This document shows, piece by piece, positions 7,923-15,995 of a stretch of DNA of 35,457 bases (within the stretch, counting starts at the first letter, position 1; each line of letters opens with the position of its first letter). The translations under genes and the position numbers were made by a program. The notes under the pieces are model-generated. The model had not been told where the DNA came from and did not search any database. It saw nothing but the letters and a program-made list of their open reading frames with translations. Source of the stretch: an uncultured Lachnospiraceae bacterium (GTDB lineage Bacteria > Bacillota > Clostridia > Lachnospirales > Lachnospiraceae); NCBI GenBank assembly GCA_948441955.1, contig CAOJQZ010000018.1, positions 1 to 35,457 on the forward strand. The letters are read 5' to 3'.

Positions 7923-8570
7923 TCACTCCTTCAGGCATTTTATGATTCTGCTTGTTCCAAGCCTGTCTGCTCCAAGCTCTAGAAAACGCGCCGCATCGGA
8001 CAGCCCGCTGATTCCGCCTGCCGCTTTTATCCGCACATTTTCCCCTACATGCTCTGCAAATAATCTTATATCGTCAAAAGCAGCTCCCGCTGTAGAAAAA
8101 CCTGTGGAGGTCTTAATATAATCTGCTCCGGCATCCGTAACGATTTCGCACATCTTCACCTTCTCTTCTTCATTTAAAAGACAGGCTTCGATAATAACCT
8201 TCAGTATTTTATCCTTACAAATCTTCTTAAGGCTTTTTATTTCTCTTTCCACATCCTTATATCTTTTGTCCTTCAGCCATCCGATGTTTATCACCATATC
8301 GATCTCATCTGCTCCGTTTTCAAGCGCATTCTCTGTCTCAAACTCTTTTACGGCCGTTGTACTGTAGCCATTTGGAAAACCAATGACCGTACACACCGGC
8401 ATACGGTTCCCCAGATATTCCTTTGCCTGTTTTACATAAGAAGGAGGAATACATACTGAAGCCGTATTACACCGCAGTGCGTCATCACAGATGCTTATTA
8501 TCTCCTCCCATGTGGCTGTCTGGCTTAAAAGCGTATGATCTACCCGCTTTAAAATCTCCGTAACATCCAT
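7923..8570 (-). CDS. deoC: Deoxyribose-phosphate aldolase
   Basis: A 215-residue TIM-barrel aldolase. It carries the N-terminal RVDHTLL motif, the active-site segment FPNGYSTTAVKEFE, the catalytic Lys region LKVIIEACLL and the Schiff-base Lys in DYIKTSTGFS. It splits deoxyribose 5-phosphate to acetaldehyde and glyceraldehyde 3-phosphate. The ATG at 8570 has AAGGAA 9 bases upstream; an upstream GTG (8579) overlaps that site. It is the first gene of the deoC-cdd-udp-nifX-like-deoB operon. Confidence 0.97.
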   Translation of the reverse strand: MDVTEILKRVDHTLLSQTATWEEIISICDDALRCNTASVCIPPSYVKQAKEYLGNRMPVCTVIGFPNGYSTTAVKEFETENALENGADEIDMVINIGWLKDKRYKDVEREIKSLKKICKDKILKVIIEACLLNEEEKVKMCEIVTDAGADYIKTSTGFSTAGAAFDDIRLFAEHVGENVRIKAAGGISGLSDAARFLELGADRLGTSRIIKCLKE

Positions 8571-8602
8571 TATACCCACTTCCTTCTATTTCATATAAGA
8601 CT

Positions 8603-8608
8603 ATTATA
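8603..8608 (-). promoter_or_regulatory. Possible -10 element for the deo operon
   Basis: A perfect minus-strand TATAAT lies 33 bp before the deoC start, in the 87-bp gap after thiD. No good -35 is seen at the right distance, so activator dependence or read-through from the thi operon is also possible. Confidence 0.35.
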
Positions 8609-8657
8609 AACCATATTTATCTTAAATGCACCTGAAACTGTAATTACAACTATATTT

Positions 8658-9455
8658 TTATCTGATAAACTTTCCTGACAGTTCAAATCCGTGATCCATA
8701 GGCCCTCTTCCTCTTCCTAAGTCAAGCATAGCTCCAAGGGCTCCGGAGACATACGCCTTTGCCCGCTCTACCGCCGTATCCATATCGCAGCCTTTTGCAA
8801 GGTTGGATGCAATAGCGCTGGAAAGAGTACATCCTGTCCCATGGGTGTTGGGATTGGGAATGCGCTTCCCGAAGAACCATCGATATTTTCCGTCCCGGAA
8901 AAGAAGATCGTTCGCCTCATTGATCTGATGACCCCCTTTACATAAAACTGCACAGCAATATTTTTCGCTGATTCTCTGGGCCGCCCGAATCATGTCATCC
9001 CCTGTCTTTATAGATATGCCGGCCAGCACCTCTGCCTCAGGAATATTCGGTGTGAGTATATCTGCTATCGGCAAAAGCGCTTCCTTTAATGCCTCTATAG
9101 CATCTTCTTTCATCAGCCTTGCACCGCTTGTTGACACCATCACCGGGTCTGCTACAATATTCCGCGCCTTGTATTCCTTAAGCTTCTCCGCTGTTTTCCT
9201 AAGCAGCGGTGCAGAAGATATCATCCCTGCTTTTACTGCATCGGGAAAAATATCTGTAAATATATTATCCATCTGTTCCCCTAAAAATTCCGGCGTCACC
9301 TCCATAATACCTGTTACTCCGATGGTGTTCTGAGCCGTTAAGGCTGTAACTGCGCTCATAGCATAAACGCCGTTGGCAATCATGGTCTTAATGTCTGCCT
9401 GAATCCCTGCCCCTCCGCTGGAATCACTTCCTGCAATTGTAAGTGCCGTTTTCAT
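8658..9455 (-). CDS. thiD: Hydroxymethylpyrimidine/phosphomethylpyrimidine kinase
   Basis: A 265-residue ribokinase-fold kinase. It has the N-terminal TIAGSDSSGGAGIQAD motif, VADPVMVSTSGARL, TPNIPEAEVL and the anion-hole motif NTHGTGCTLSSAIA near the C-terminus. It phosphorylates HMP and HMP-P to HMP-PP, which ThiE joins to thiazole phosphate. Last gene of the thi operon; 21 bp after the HAD phosphatase gene. Pyridoxal kinase activity is possible in this family, but the operon argues for thiamine. Confidence 0.96.
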   Translation of the reverse strand: MKTALTIAGSDSSGGAGIQADIKTMIANGVYAMSAVTALTAQNTIGVTGIMEVTPEFLGEQMDNIFTDIFPDAVKAGMISSAPLLRKTAEKLKEYKARNIVADPVMVSTSGARLMKEDAIEALKEALLPIADILTPNIPEAEVLAGISIKTGDDMIRAAQRISEKYCCAVLCKGGHQINEANDLLFRDGKYRWFFGKRIPNPNTHGTGCTLSSAIASNLAKGCDMDTAVERAKAYVSGALGAMLDLGRGRGPMDHGFELSGKFIR

Positions 9456-9476
9456 AGCATTTGCGTTCCTTTCCTG

Positions 9477-10124
9477 TTAAAAAAATACATCTTTTAAGTA
9501 CGTGAAATCCTGTAAAAAAACATCTGCCAGCCGTCTTATCTCCTGTGTGTCTTCCGCACTATATCTATCGTAAACCCCCACTGTCCGGAAGCCTGCGGCC
9601 TTTGCCGTCTCAAGCGCATAAAGGGCATCCTCAAATACGTAAATGTCTGAAGCATCTTCCCCTAAGTATTCTCCCGCAGTCAGATAGATAAGCGGATCAC
9701 TTTTTCCTCTGCCTATTTCACTGCAGGTAAATATTCTGCTAAAATACGGCAGTATCCCAAGCCTTTTAAAGGCGGCTTCCACGTACTCTCTCTTTCCGGA
9801 TGTAGCTGCCGCCACGGGGATTTTTTCATCGAAAAGCTTCCCAAGAAAATTCCCGGCCCCCTTTTTTAACAGCGCTTTCTTATAGTAAAAATCTTTGATT
9901 ACGCCAAGTACACCCTGAATAATTTCAGAAATATCCTGGGAAAGCTTATAATATTCCTTTATATATACCGCGCCTTCCTCAATGGTCATGGGAAAGAGAA
10001 TACGCCCGAGCATTTTCTCCGGCTCCTTTCCGATTGCTCTTAAATACCTTTCTCCGGCTTCCTCCCAAATTCCCACAGAATCAAGAATCGTTCCATCCAC
10101 GTCGAAGATTGCCGCCTTCATCAT
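9477..10124 (-). CDS. HAD-superfamily phosphatase in the thiamine operon
   Basis: A 215-residue haloacid-dehalogenase hydrolase with a helical cap. Motif I is FDVDGTILDS (nucleophile and acid Asp), motif II AAATSGKREY, motif III Lys in GRGKSDPLIY and motif IV VFEDALYALETA. The start ATGATG overlaps the thiE stop by 4 bp (ATGA), which indicates tight coupling to thiamine phosphate synthesis. Firmicutes make TMP through ThiE and need pyrophosphorylated thiamine; a HAD phosphatase here could dephosphorylate TMP before pyrophosphokinase, or act on HMP-P. No ThiL or ThiN was seen in the window. Fold certain, substrate inferred from context only. Confidence 0.9.
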   Translation of the reverse strand: MMKAAIFDVDGTILDSVGIWEEAGERYLRAIGKEPEKMLGRILFPMTIEEGAVYIKEYYKLSQDISEIIQGVLGVIKDFYYKKALLKKGAGNFLGKLFDEKIPVAAATSGKREYVEAAFKRLGILPYFSRIFTCSEIGRGKSDPLIYLTAGEYLGEDASDIYVFEDALYALETAKAAGFRTVGVYDRYSAEDTQEIRRLADVFLQDFTYLKDVFF

Positions 10125-10780
10125 GCTTCTATACCATCCCTTTCACATATCATAGCAAAGGTCAATTCTTTTAATTCTCTTGCCGCAGCTTCAATATCCC
10201 GGCTGGCAAATATGGCGCTGATCACGGCAATCCCACAGACACCGCTTCCAGAAAGCTCCTTCACATTTTCTCTGGTGATTCCGCCGATTGCGATTACCGG
10301 AATACTTACAGCATTGCAAATTGCCTTTAACGTATCATAGCTTACGTCGTTGGCATCCTTTTTGGAGTCTGTAGGAAACACTGCTCCTACGCCAAGATAA
10401 TCAGCCCCCTGCCTTTCTGCCCGCACCGCCTGCTCCACAGTCTGTGCAGATACGCCGATGATCTTATTATCCCCAAGTATACTCCTTACTTCAGACGCAT
10501 CCATATCGCTTTGTCCTACATGAACGCCGTCTGCATTTGCTGATAGTGCGATTCCCACGTCATCATTAATGACAAAAGGAACCTGATATTCTCCACAAAG
10601 CTTTTTCAGCGCCTTTGCCTCTTCCAAAAATTTTTTCTGCTCCAGATCTTTCTCCCGAAGCTGAATAAATGTTGCGCCGCCTTTAAGGGCTTTCTCTACC
10701 TGACGGTACAACGTTTCGTCCCCAAGCCAGCTTCTGTCCGTCACCCCGTAAAGCCTCAAAGCTTCCTTAGAACACCTCAT
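10121..10780 (-). CDS. thiE: Thiamine-phosphate synthase
   Basis: A 219-residue TIM-barrel enzyme that couples HMP-PP with hydroxyethylthiazole phosphate. Motifs: LYGVTDRSW at the start, IQLREKDL, FVINDDVGIALSANADGVHVGQ for substrate and Mg binding, GADYLGVGAVFPT and PVIAIGGI. A longer frame reaches 10912, but the ATG at 10780 has AAAGGAG with 6-base spacing and matches the family start. It overlaps the end of thiM by 14 bp. Confidence 0.96.
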   Translation of the reverse strand: MRCSKEALRLYGVTDRSWLGDETLYRQVEKALKGGATFIQLREKDLEQKKFLEEAKALKKLCGEYQVPFVINDDVGIALSANADGVHVGQSDMDASEVRSILGDNKIIGVSAQTVEQAVRAERQGADYLGVGAVFPTDSKKDANDVSYDTLKAICNAVSIPVIAIGGITRENVKELSGSGVCGIAVISAIFASRDIEAAARELKELTFAMICERDGIEA

Positions 10781-11588
10781 ACTTTGCTCCTTTCTCCAGT
10801 GTGTAGGCATCCATATTATAGATCGCATCAATAATCCGGCTGCGGTAAGCAGAATTTCCGTCTCCTTTCTGCATCCTTCCATAGGCGATCTCTCCTGCAA
10901 GTCCCATGGCACACACTGCAGCCGCCGCTGCTTCCAGCTTATTCCCGGGATTCGCTGTTACAAAAGCAGTCATCATACCGGATAACTGGCAGCCTGTCCC
11001 TGTAATATGCCCCATCTCAGGGCGGCCATTCCTTATTGCATAGCACCTGTCTCCATCACTTACCAAATCAACAGCTCCCGTAATTGCTGCAATACATTCC
11101 ATTTTTTTTGCAAATTCCTTCGCAAACGTCACTGCTCCGTCAAGGCTTTCCTCTGTAACCGCATCCGCCGCATCCGCGTCTACTCCCTTTGTTGTTCCGC
11201 TTCCAAGTGCAAGCGTTTTAACCTCAGAAATATTTCCACGAACCACATCAAATTTAAGCTCTTCCATAAGCCTCCGTGACGTATTTGTACGAAGAGCGCT
11301 GGCGCCGGCGCCTACCGGATCTAAAAGCAGTGCATGCCCCAATTCGTTTGCCTTTCTTCCAGCCAAAAACATACCTTCCATACTCCGCTTATTCAGCGTG
11401 CCGATATTAATATAAAGCCCTCCGCAGATTGATGTAATATCCACCACATCCTCCGGTTCATCCGACATAATCGGACTGGCGCCACAAGCAAGAAGAATAT
11501 TCGCCACATCATTCACCGTTACATAATTTGTAATATTATGCACAAGCGGTGTCTTTTCCCTTACATTCATCATACAGTTTCCAAACAT
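10767..11588 (-). CDS. thiM: Hydroxyethylthiazole kinase
   Basis: A 273-residue ribokinase-like kinase that phosphorylates the thiazole alcohol for salvage. Typical motifs are PLVHNITNYVTVND near the start, GASPIMSDEPED, LLLDPVGAGAS, VVRGNISEV and HITGTGCQLSGM. It is the first gene after the TPP riboswitch and has a strong AAAGGAGG site. With thiE and thiD but no thiC or thiG seen, the operon looks like a salvage set that reuses imported HMP and thiazole rather than a full de novo pathway. Confidence 0.96.
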   Translation of the reverse strand: MFGNCMMNVREKTPLVHNITNYVTVNDVANILLACGASPIMSDEPEDVVDITSICGGLYINIGTLNKRSMEGMFLAGRKANELGHALLLDPVGAGASALRTNTSRRLMEELKFDVVRGNISEVKTLALGSGTTKGVDADAADAVTEESLDGAVTFAKEFAKKMECIAAITGAVDLVSDGDRCYAIRNGRPEMGHITGTGCQLSGMMTAFVTANPGNKLEAAAAAVCAMGLAGEIAYGRMQKGDGNSAYRSRIIDAIYNMDAYTLEKGAKYEVF

Positions 11589-11610
11589 AGTCTCCTCCTT
11601 TGAGGGGTTG

Positions 11611-11642
11611 GGGACGTAGTAAAATTAATTTTACTACGTCCC
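11611..11642. repeat. 32-bp perfect palindrome, copy 1
   Basis: GGGACGTAGTAAAATT followed by its exact reverse complement, no spacer. It sits 22 bp upstream of thiM, between the riboswitch terminator and the gene. The same core recurs at 19356-19397. Being palindromic, it could form a very stable hairpin in the thi mRNA leader. Confidence 0.95.
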
Positions 11643-11687
11643 AGATTGAAAAAACCCTGTCCCCTTTTGAAAATTTCCAACTTAAAA

Positions 11688-11718
11688 AGCGAATATGCCA
11701 CATAATGGTATATTCGCT
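11688..11718 (-). terminator. Intrinsic terminator of the TPP riboswitch
   Basis: Minus-strand 13-bp stem (AGCGAATATACCA pairing with TGGCATATTCGCT, one G-T pair, 5-base loop) followed by TTTTT. It lies just 3' of the aptamer, as expected for the expression platform that stops transcription when TPP is bound. Confidence 0.8.
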
Positions 11719-11735
11719 CAAATGCTGAAATATAA

Positions 11736-11823
11736 TTTCCCTACGTTGGCATTATCCAAATCAGGTTCCCGGGTCTGGACGATTCAGTCCACTCTCAGCC
11801 CGCTTGATACGCAAGCTCCCCTG
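11736..11823 (-). ncRNA. TPP (THI-box) riboswitch aptamer
   Basis: Read on the minus strand, the element has CAGGGGAGCTTGCG at the 5' end, GGCTGAGAGTGGACT, CCAGACCC..GAACCTGAT and GGATAATGCCAACGTAGGGA, all conserved parts of the TPP aptamer in the right order. It lies in the 5' leader of thiM-thiE-HAD-thiD and should switch the operon off when thiamine pyrophosphate is abundant. Confidence 0.97.
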
Positions 11824-11839
11824 TTTTATTTTGTTTTTT

Positions 11840-11868
11840 ATTATAGCAGACAATCATTCAAGTGTAAA
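11840..11868 (-). promoter_or_regulatory. Promoter of the thi operon
   Basis: Minus-strand TTTACA and TATAAT with exact 17-bp spacing, ending about 17 bp before the aptamer. Confidence 0.75.
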
Positions 11869-11933
11869 GTTCATTTTTAATTCAACTCGTTCTCCGAACC
11901 CGCGCTCTGCATGCCGCCGAAATCCGTGCCATA

Positions 11934-11962
11934 TTCCCAACAAAGATATATCATGATATAAT
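11934..11962 (+). promoter_or_regulatory. Promoter of greA
   Basis: Plus-strand TTCCCA and a perfect TATAAT spaced 17 bp, about 85 bp before the greA start. Confidence 0.6.
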
Positions 11963-12047
11963 ACCCTCAGTGAACAAAAAATTACAACTCTGTCCGTATT
12001 ATCTGTTATACGACGGAAAATAGAATAAACGAAAGGGATTTGCAAAT

Positions 12048-12551
12048 ATGAGTGAACAATTAACAAAAAGTGATATTCAGAAAATAAAAGAAGAAATTGA
12101 ATACCGAAAACTGGTTGTCCGAAAAAAGGAACTGGAAGCAGTGAAGGAAGCAAGAGCACAGGGAGATTTAAGCGAAAATTTTGAATATAAAGCGGCAAAG
12201 CAAGATAAAAACCGTAACGAAAGCCGCATTCGTTATCTGGAGCGCATGCTGAAAAATGCCCGGGTCATATCTGACAACTCAAAGGAAGATGAGGCCGGTA
12301 TTAACAATACAGTAACCGTATATTTTGAAGATGACGATGAAACAGAAGTTTTTCGTCTGGTAACCAGTGTCCGCGGAAATTCCATGCAGGGCCTTATTAG
12401 CATTGAGTCTCCTATGGGAAAAGCGCTTCTCGGCCATAAAGCCGGAGAGCGATTATTTGTGAAAACAAATGATAACGGAGGCTATTATGTGGTTATTAAA
12501 AAAATTGATAAAACAACCGATGATTCTGCCGATGAAATACGGAAATTTTAA
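12048..12551 (+). CDS. greA: Transcription elongation factor GreA/GreB family
   Basis: A 167-residue GreA-type factor. The N-terminal coiled coil carries the acidic tip GDLSENFEYKAAK, with D40 and E43 positioned to bring Mg2+ into the RNA polymerase active site and trigger cleavage of backtracked RNA. The C-terminal FKBP-like domain (about 85-155) includes ISIESPMGKALLGHKAGE. The tip has Phe in place of the more common Ala after SEN. It stands alone on the plus strand with its own promoter and AAAGGG upstream. It could be a second Gre paralogue rather than the housekeeping copy, since this is not the usual lysS neighbourhood. Confidence 0.93.
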   Translation: MSEQLTKSDIQKIKEEIEYRKLVVRKKELEAVKEARAQGDLSENFEYKAAKQDKNRNESRIRYLERMLKNARVISDNSKEDEAGINNTVTVYFEDDDETEVFRLVTSVRGNSMQGLISIESPMGKALLGHKAGERLFVKTNDNGGYYVVIKKIDKTTDDSADEIRKF

Positions 12552-12716
12552 GGTAATTTCCTTGCTTTTTCCCGTATTATATCATATTATAAAAATGTCA
12601 CAGGCAACAGCGGGTAAAAAATAAAATTTCCCCTTTATATTTCCTTGTAGACGAATCCATCCCTCATATCCGGATTCGTTGTCTGTTGGTATGTGACTGT
12701 TTTCATTATTGAAAAT

Positions 12717-12746
12717 CGGGCAGTCCGTATTCTATACGGCTGCCCG
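12717..12746. terminator. Hairpin terminator between greA and hppA, possibly bidirectional
   Basis: CGGGCAG-T-CCGTAT pairs with ATACGG-CTGCCCG around a 3-base loop, with short T-rich tracts on both sides. It lies between the converging ends of greA (plus) and hppA (minus). The intergenic stretch 12552-12771 also has a weaker hairpin built on ACGAATCC/GGATTCGT near 12650-12682 and no gene. Confidence 0.7.
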
Positions 12747-12771
12747 GTCTCTGTTTATATTATTTCATTTC

Positions 12772-14754
12772 TTACAAAAGTCCGCCAATGGATAAAAACA
12801 AGGGTGCAAACACAAGGGAAACAATCGTCATCAGCTTAATCAGAATATTAATAGACGGTCCGGATGTATCTTTAAACGGATCCCCAACCGTGTCTCCTAC
12901 AACTGCCGCCTTATGAGCCTCGCTTCCCTTGCCGCCGTGGTTTCCGTCCTCAATGTATTTCTTCGCATTATCCCATGCTCCCCCTGCATTAGACATAAAA
13001 ATTGCCATCATAACGCCTGTTACAAGAGCGCCTGCAAGCAGGCCTCCAAGGGAAGCCGGCCCTAACAGGATTCCCACAAGAAGCGGTGCGGCAACCGCCA
13101 TAATACCCGGTACAAGCATTTCCTTAAGAGCCGCTGTGGTAGAGATTGCAACACAAGATTTATAATCAGGCTTTGTGGTTCCTTCCATAATACCCGGCAT
13201 CTCTCTGAATTGACGTCTTACCTCTTCAATCATCTGGTATGCTGCTTTTGATACCGATTCCATCGTCATAGCAGAAAATAAGAATGGAAGCATGCCTCCG
13301 ATAAACAGACCGATAATCACACGGCTGTCAAGAATATCAATATTTTTAAGCTGTACTGCCTCCGCGTAGGATACGAAAAGCGCCAGCGCTGTAAGGGCGG
13401 CGGATCCAATCGCAAAGCCCTTTCCCATAGCCGCCGTGGTATTTCCTACCGCATCCAACTTATCTGTAATCTTACGGACAGACTTGTCAAGCCCTGACAT
13501 CTCTGCGATACCGCCTGCATTATCTGCAATGGGGCCATAGGCGTCTACAGCTACTGTAATCGCTGTCGTTGACAGCATGCCTACCGCCGCCAGTGCAATT
13601 CCATAGAGACCGCAGAACTGATAGGAAGCAAAAATGCCGATACAAATCAGAAGGATTGGTATTCCGGTAGATTTCATACCTACAGCAAGACCGCTGATAA
13701 TTGTTGTGGCAGATCCCGTCTCTGATTGGGATGCGATTTCTTTTACAGATTTATAATCTCCGGATGTATATACCTCGGTAATGATTCCAATCAAAAGTCC
13801 TACAATCAGTCCAGCGACAATTGCAATCGCCGCGTTGAAATTACCAAATAAGTAATTGCTGAGTATAAATGCCGCAATAAGGACCACAATACTTGCCGCA
13901 TACGAACCAGTTTTAAGAGCTTTGTGCGGATTTGCATTCTCATCGCCTTTTACAAAAAAGGTTCCAAGAATAGACGCCAGCAGTCCAAGCCCCGCGATCA
14001 CAAGGGGATAGACCGCGCCCTCAATCTTATAATATACAATCCCAAGCGTAAGAGCGGAAATCAATGCTCCTACATAGGATTCAAACAAATCTGCTCCCAT
14101 GCCGGCAACATCACCCACGTTATCTCCTACATTATCTGCAATAACCGCCGGGTTACGCGGGTCATCCTCCGGAATTCCGGCTTCAACCTTACCTACAAGA
14201 TCTGCGCCCACATCCGCCGCCTTTGTGTAAATGCCGCCGCCTACACGGGCAAATAATGCAATTGAAGAAGCGCCCAGACTGAAACCTGAAAGTACCTCAA
14301 CATTTTTAGTCATAAGGTAGATTACGCTTACGCCAAGAACACCTAAGCCAGCCACACACATTCCCATAACCGCTCCGCCTGAAAATGCGATGGAAAGGGC
14401 CTTATTCATCCCGCTTTCTTTGGCAGCATTTGCAGTTCTTACATTCGCTCTCGTTGCTACGGTCATCCCGCAGTATCCTGCAGCTGTGGAAAATAATGCT
14501 CCTACAACAAAACAGATCGCTGTAATCCAGTTCCCAATCCCCAGTCCGATTAATAGAAACAGCACAACAACAAAAACAACTAAAATCTTATATTCAGCTG
14601 TCAGAAATGCCTGCGCACCCTCGCTGATTGCCGCCGCAATCTCCTTCATTCTGTCTGTCCCTGCACTCTGCTTCGTTACCTTTGATGCAAGATATGCTAC
14701 AAATAATAACGCCGCTGCCCCAAAAACAGGAACAATGTTTAACAACACGTTCAT
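12772..14754 (-). CDS. hppA: Membrane-bound ion-translocating pyrophosphatase, K+-dependent type
   Basis: A 660-residue polytopic membrane protein, about 16 hydrophobic segments. It hydrolyses pyrophosphate and pumps H+ and/or Na+. The pyrophosphate/Mg site is complete: DVGADLVGKVEAGIPEDDPR, DNVGDNVGDVAGMGADLFE, AYGPIADNAGG and the C-terminal AAVVGDTVGDPFKDTSGP. The K+-dependence position reads GNTTAAMGKG (Ala rather than the Lys of K+-independent forms). I chose the ATG at 14754, which has GGGAGG 7 bases upstream; the longer frame from 14880 adds a non-hydrophobic stretch unlike the family. Which ion is pumped cannot be decided from reading alone. Confidence 0.96.
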   Translation of the reverse strand: MNVLLNIVPVFGAAALLFVAYLASKVTKQSAGTDRMKEIAAAISEGAQAFLTAEYKILVVFVVVLFLLIGLGIGNWITAICFVVGALFSTAAGYCGMTVATRANVRTANAAKESGMNKALSIAFSGGAVMGMCVAGLGVLGVSVIYLMTKNVEVLSGFSLGASSIALFARVGGGIYTKAADVGADLVGKVEAGIPEDDPRNPAVIADNVGDNVGDVAGMGADLFESYVGALISALTLGIVYYKIEGAVYPLVIAGLGLLASILGTFFVKGDENANPHKALKTGSYAASIVVLIAAFILSNYLFGNFNAAIAIVAGLIVGLLIGIITEVYTSGDYKSVKEIASQSETGSATTIISGLAVGMKSTGIPILLICIGIFASYQFCGLYGIALAAVGMLSTTAITVAVDAYGPIADNAGGIAEMSGLDKSVRKITDKLDAVGNTTAAMGKGFAIGSAALTALALFVSYAEAVQLKNIDILDSRVIIGLFIGGMLPFLFSAMTMESVSKAAYQMIEEVRRQFREMPGIMEGTTKPDYKSCVAISTTAALKEMLVPGIMAVAAPLLVGILLGPASLGGLLAGALVTGVMMAIFMSNAGGAWDNAKKYIEDGNHGGKGSEAHKAAVVGDTVGDPFKDTSGPSINILIKLMTIVSLVFAPLFLSIGGLL

Positions 14755-14878
14755 TAAAAAGCCTCCCAACATATTTATTTTATCTATCGTATCACGAAAG
14801 CATATACAATTACTACCCATTTTTATTTTTTTAGTACTTTTTGCTAATATGACTGTCAGTTGTTTGTCATTAATAGAC

Positions 14879-14910
14879 AAAAAAAAGAAGCGAGGGTTTA
14901 CCTCGACTTC
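14879..14910 (-). terminator. Rho-independent terminator after the activase gene
   Basis: Minus-strand GAAG-T-CGAGG / CCTCG-CTTC stem with a bulged T, followed by eight Ts. The activase stop codon lies in its loop, so it closes the DCCP-like operon and separates it from hppA. Confidence 0.85.
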
Positions 14911-15659
14911 TCCTCTGCTAAGAGCGCCGCTCCGATGGCTCCGGCATATCTTCCATTTTCCGTCGGCTCTACAGTCTGGCCTATCTTTCCTGACAGCGCA
15001 CTTGTAAAATATACACTGTGGCTTAATCCACCGGTTAGTATTACCTTATCAGGAAGATTCTTCCTCTGGCTAAGCTGGGCCACCTTTGCCGCCACAGAAT
15101 CCACCACGCCCGCCGCGATATCCTCACGCCTTCTTCCTTCTCCGATATAATTAATTACCTCGGACTCTGCAAATACGGTGCACAGTGAACTGATGGGCAA
15201 TACTGTCCCGGCCTTCGCCATATCAAAAAGCTCTCCTAATGTAACACCCAGACGATTCGCCATAATCTCGAGAAACTTACCGGTTCCGGCAGAGCATTTA
15301 TCATTCATCAGGAAATCCTGTACCATACCATGAGCCACAAGGATGACCTTTGTATCCTGACCGCCTACGTCTATGATTGCACAGTCATCACCCGCAATTT
15401 CCCGGCCGCCTCTGGCATGGCATGTGATCTCCGTAATCACATAATCTGCAAAATCCACTGCCACACGCCCGTATCCGGTAGCCACTACCTTTGTATCCTC
15501 CGACAGAACATCGATCCCGTCCTCCAGTAATTTCTCCCTAATTGTCAGTGTTGTTTCCTTACTGCTCCATCCGGTAGGCAGTACGAAGTATATTTCTTTC
15601 TCTCCCCGAACTGCAACCTTAGATGCTGTAGAGCCGATGTCAATTCCTACATAATTCAT
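14898..15659 (-). CDS. 2-hydroxyacyl-CoA dehydratase-type activase ATPase (archerase)
   Basis: A 253-residue ASKHA-fold ATPase of the HgdC/BadF/YjiL type. It has the phosphate-1 motif YVGIDIGSTASKV, the second motif IIDVGGQDTKV and the two Cys that bind one [4Fe-4S] cluster per homodimer (KCSAGTGKFLE and SLCTVFAESE). These proteins use ATP to push one low-potential electron onto a partner dehydratase or double-cubane protein. The ATG at 15659 has AGAGG 9 bases upstream; a GTG at 15680 has none. The partner gene is two genes upstream in the same operon. Confidence 0.95.
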   Translation of the reverse strand: MNYVGIDIGSTASKVAVRGEKEIYFVLPTGWSSKETTLTIREKLLEDGIDVLSEDTKVVATGYGRVAVDFADYVITEITCHARGGREIAGDDCAIIDVGGQDTKVILVAHGMVQDFLMNDKCSAGTGKFLEIMANRLGVTLGELFDMAKAGTVLPISSLCTVFAESEVINYIGEGRRREDIAAGVVDSVAAKVAQLSQRKNLPDKVILTGGLSHSVYFTSALSGKIGQTVEPTENGRYAGAIGAALLAEEKSR

Positions 15660-15680
15660 ATCTGTTTTCCTCTTTTCCAC

Positions 15681-15710
15681 GTCAGAGTATATCTATCATC
15701 GTACTCTGAC
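15681..15710. repeat. Intercistronic inverted repeat
   Basis: A perfect 9-bp inverted repeat (GTCAGAGTA / TACTCTGAC, 12-base loop) fills the gap between the DUF3343 stop codon and the activase start. There is no T tract, so it is more likely an mRNA stability or processing element than a terminator. Confidence 0.75.
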
Positions 15711-15970
15711 TAGCAATATTTATCCCTTCTGGGATTGATGTCTCTCTCGACAGCCTCAATTTTCAAAATCTCTATTCCATGCTCTTTTACACATCCATGA
15801 ATTTCCGGTATGTCCTTCTCCTCAACCAGAAGAGAGACTCCGCAGCATGTACTTAAAACTCTGGGAGTCGGGGCAATAACTGCCCGAACCCCCAGACATT
15901 TTAATTCTCTATAAAGACGCATGGCATTATCATGATTGGGAAACAACACATAATGCTGAAGCTTATGCAT
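15710..15970 (-). CDS. DUF3343 small protein, putative sulfur/selenium carrier
   Basis: An 86-residue protein of the DUF3343 type. It begins HYVLFPNHDNAMRLYRELK and has the conserved ...TPRVLSTCCGVSLLV segment with adjacent C42 and C43, the likely sulfur-bearing residues, plus a final Cys. Related small proteins are known near SelD, cysteine desulfurases and Se/S-dependent enzymes, and are described as Se/S carrier-like. Here it lies 25 bp after the DCCP-like gene and before its activase, with a cysteine desulfurase upstream, which fits a role in delivering sulfur to the cluster. No direct evidence of function. Confidence 0.85.
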   Translation of the reverse strand: MHKLQHYVLFPNHDNAMRLYRELKCLGVRAVIAPTPRVLSTCCGVSLLVEEKDIPEIHGCVKEHGIEILKIEAVERDINPRRDKYC

Positions 15971-15995
15971 ACACTGTACTCCTGTTATGTAATAT

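Noticed and set aside
10121..10912. Longer thiE start at 10912
   Set aside because: The first 44 codons read through thiM in another frame, and the ATG at 10780 has an ideal ribosome binding site.
12772..14880. Longer hppA start at 14880
   Set aside because: The extra 42 residues are polar and unlike the family, while the ATG at 14754 has a strong Shine-Dalgarno and begins the first membrane helix.
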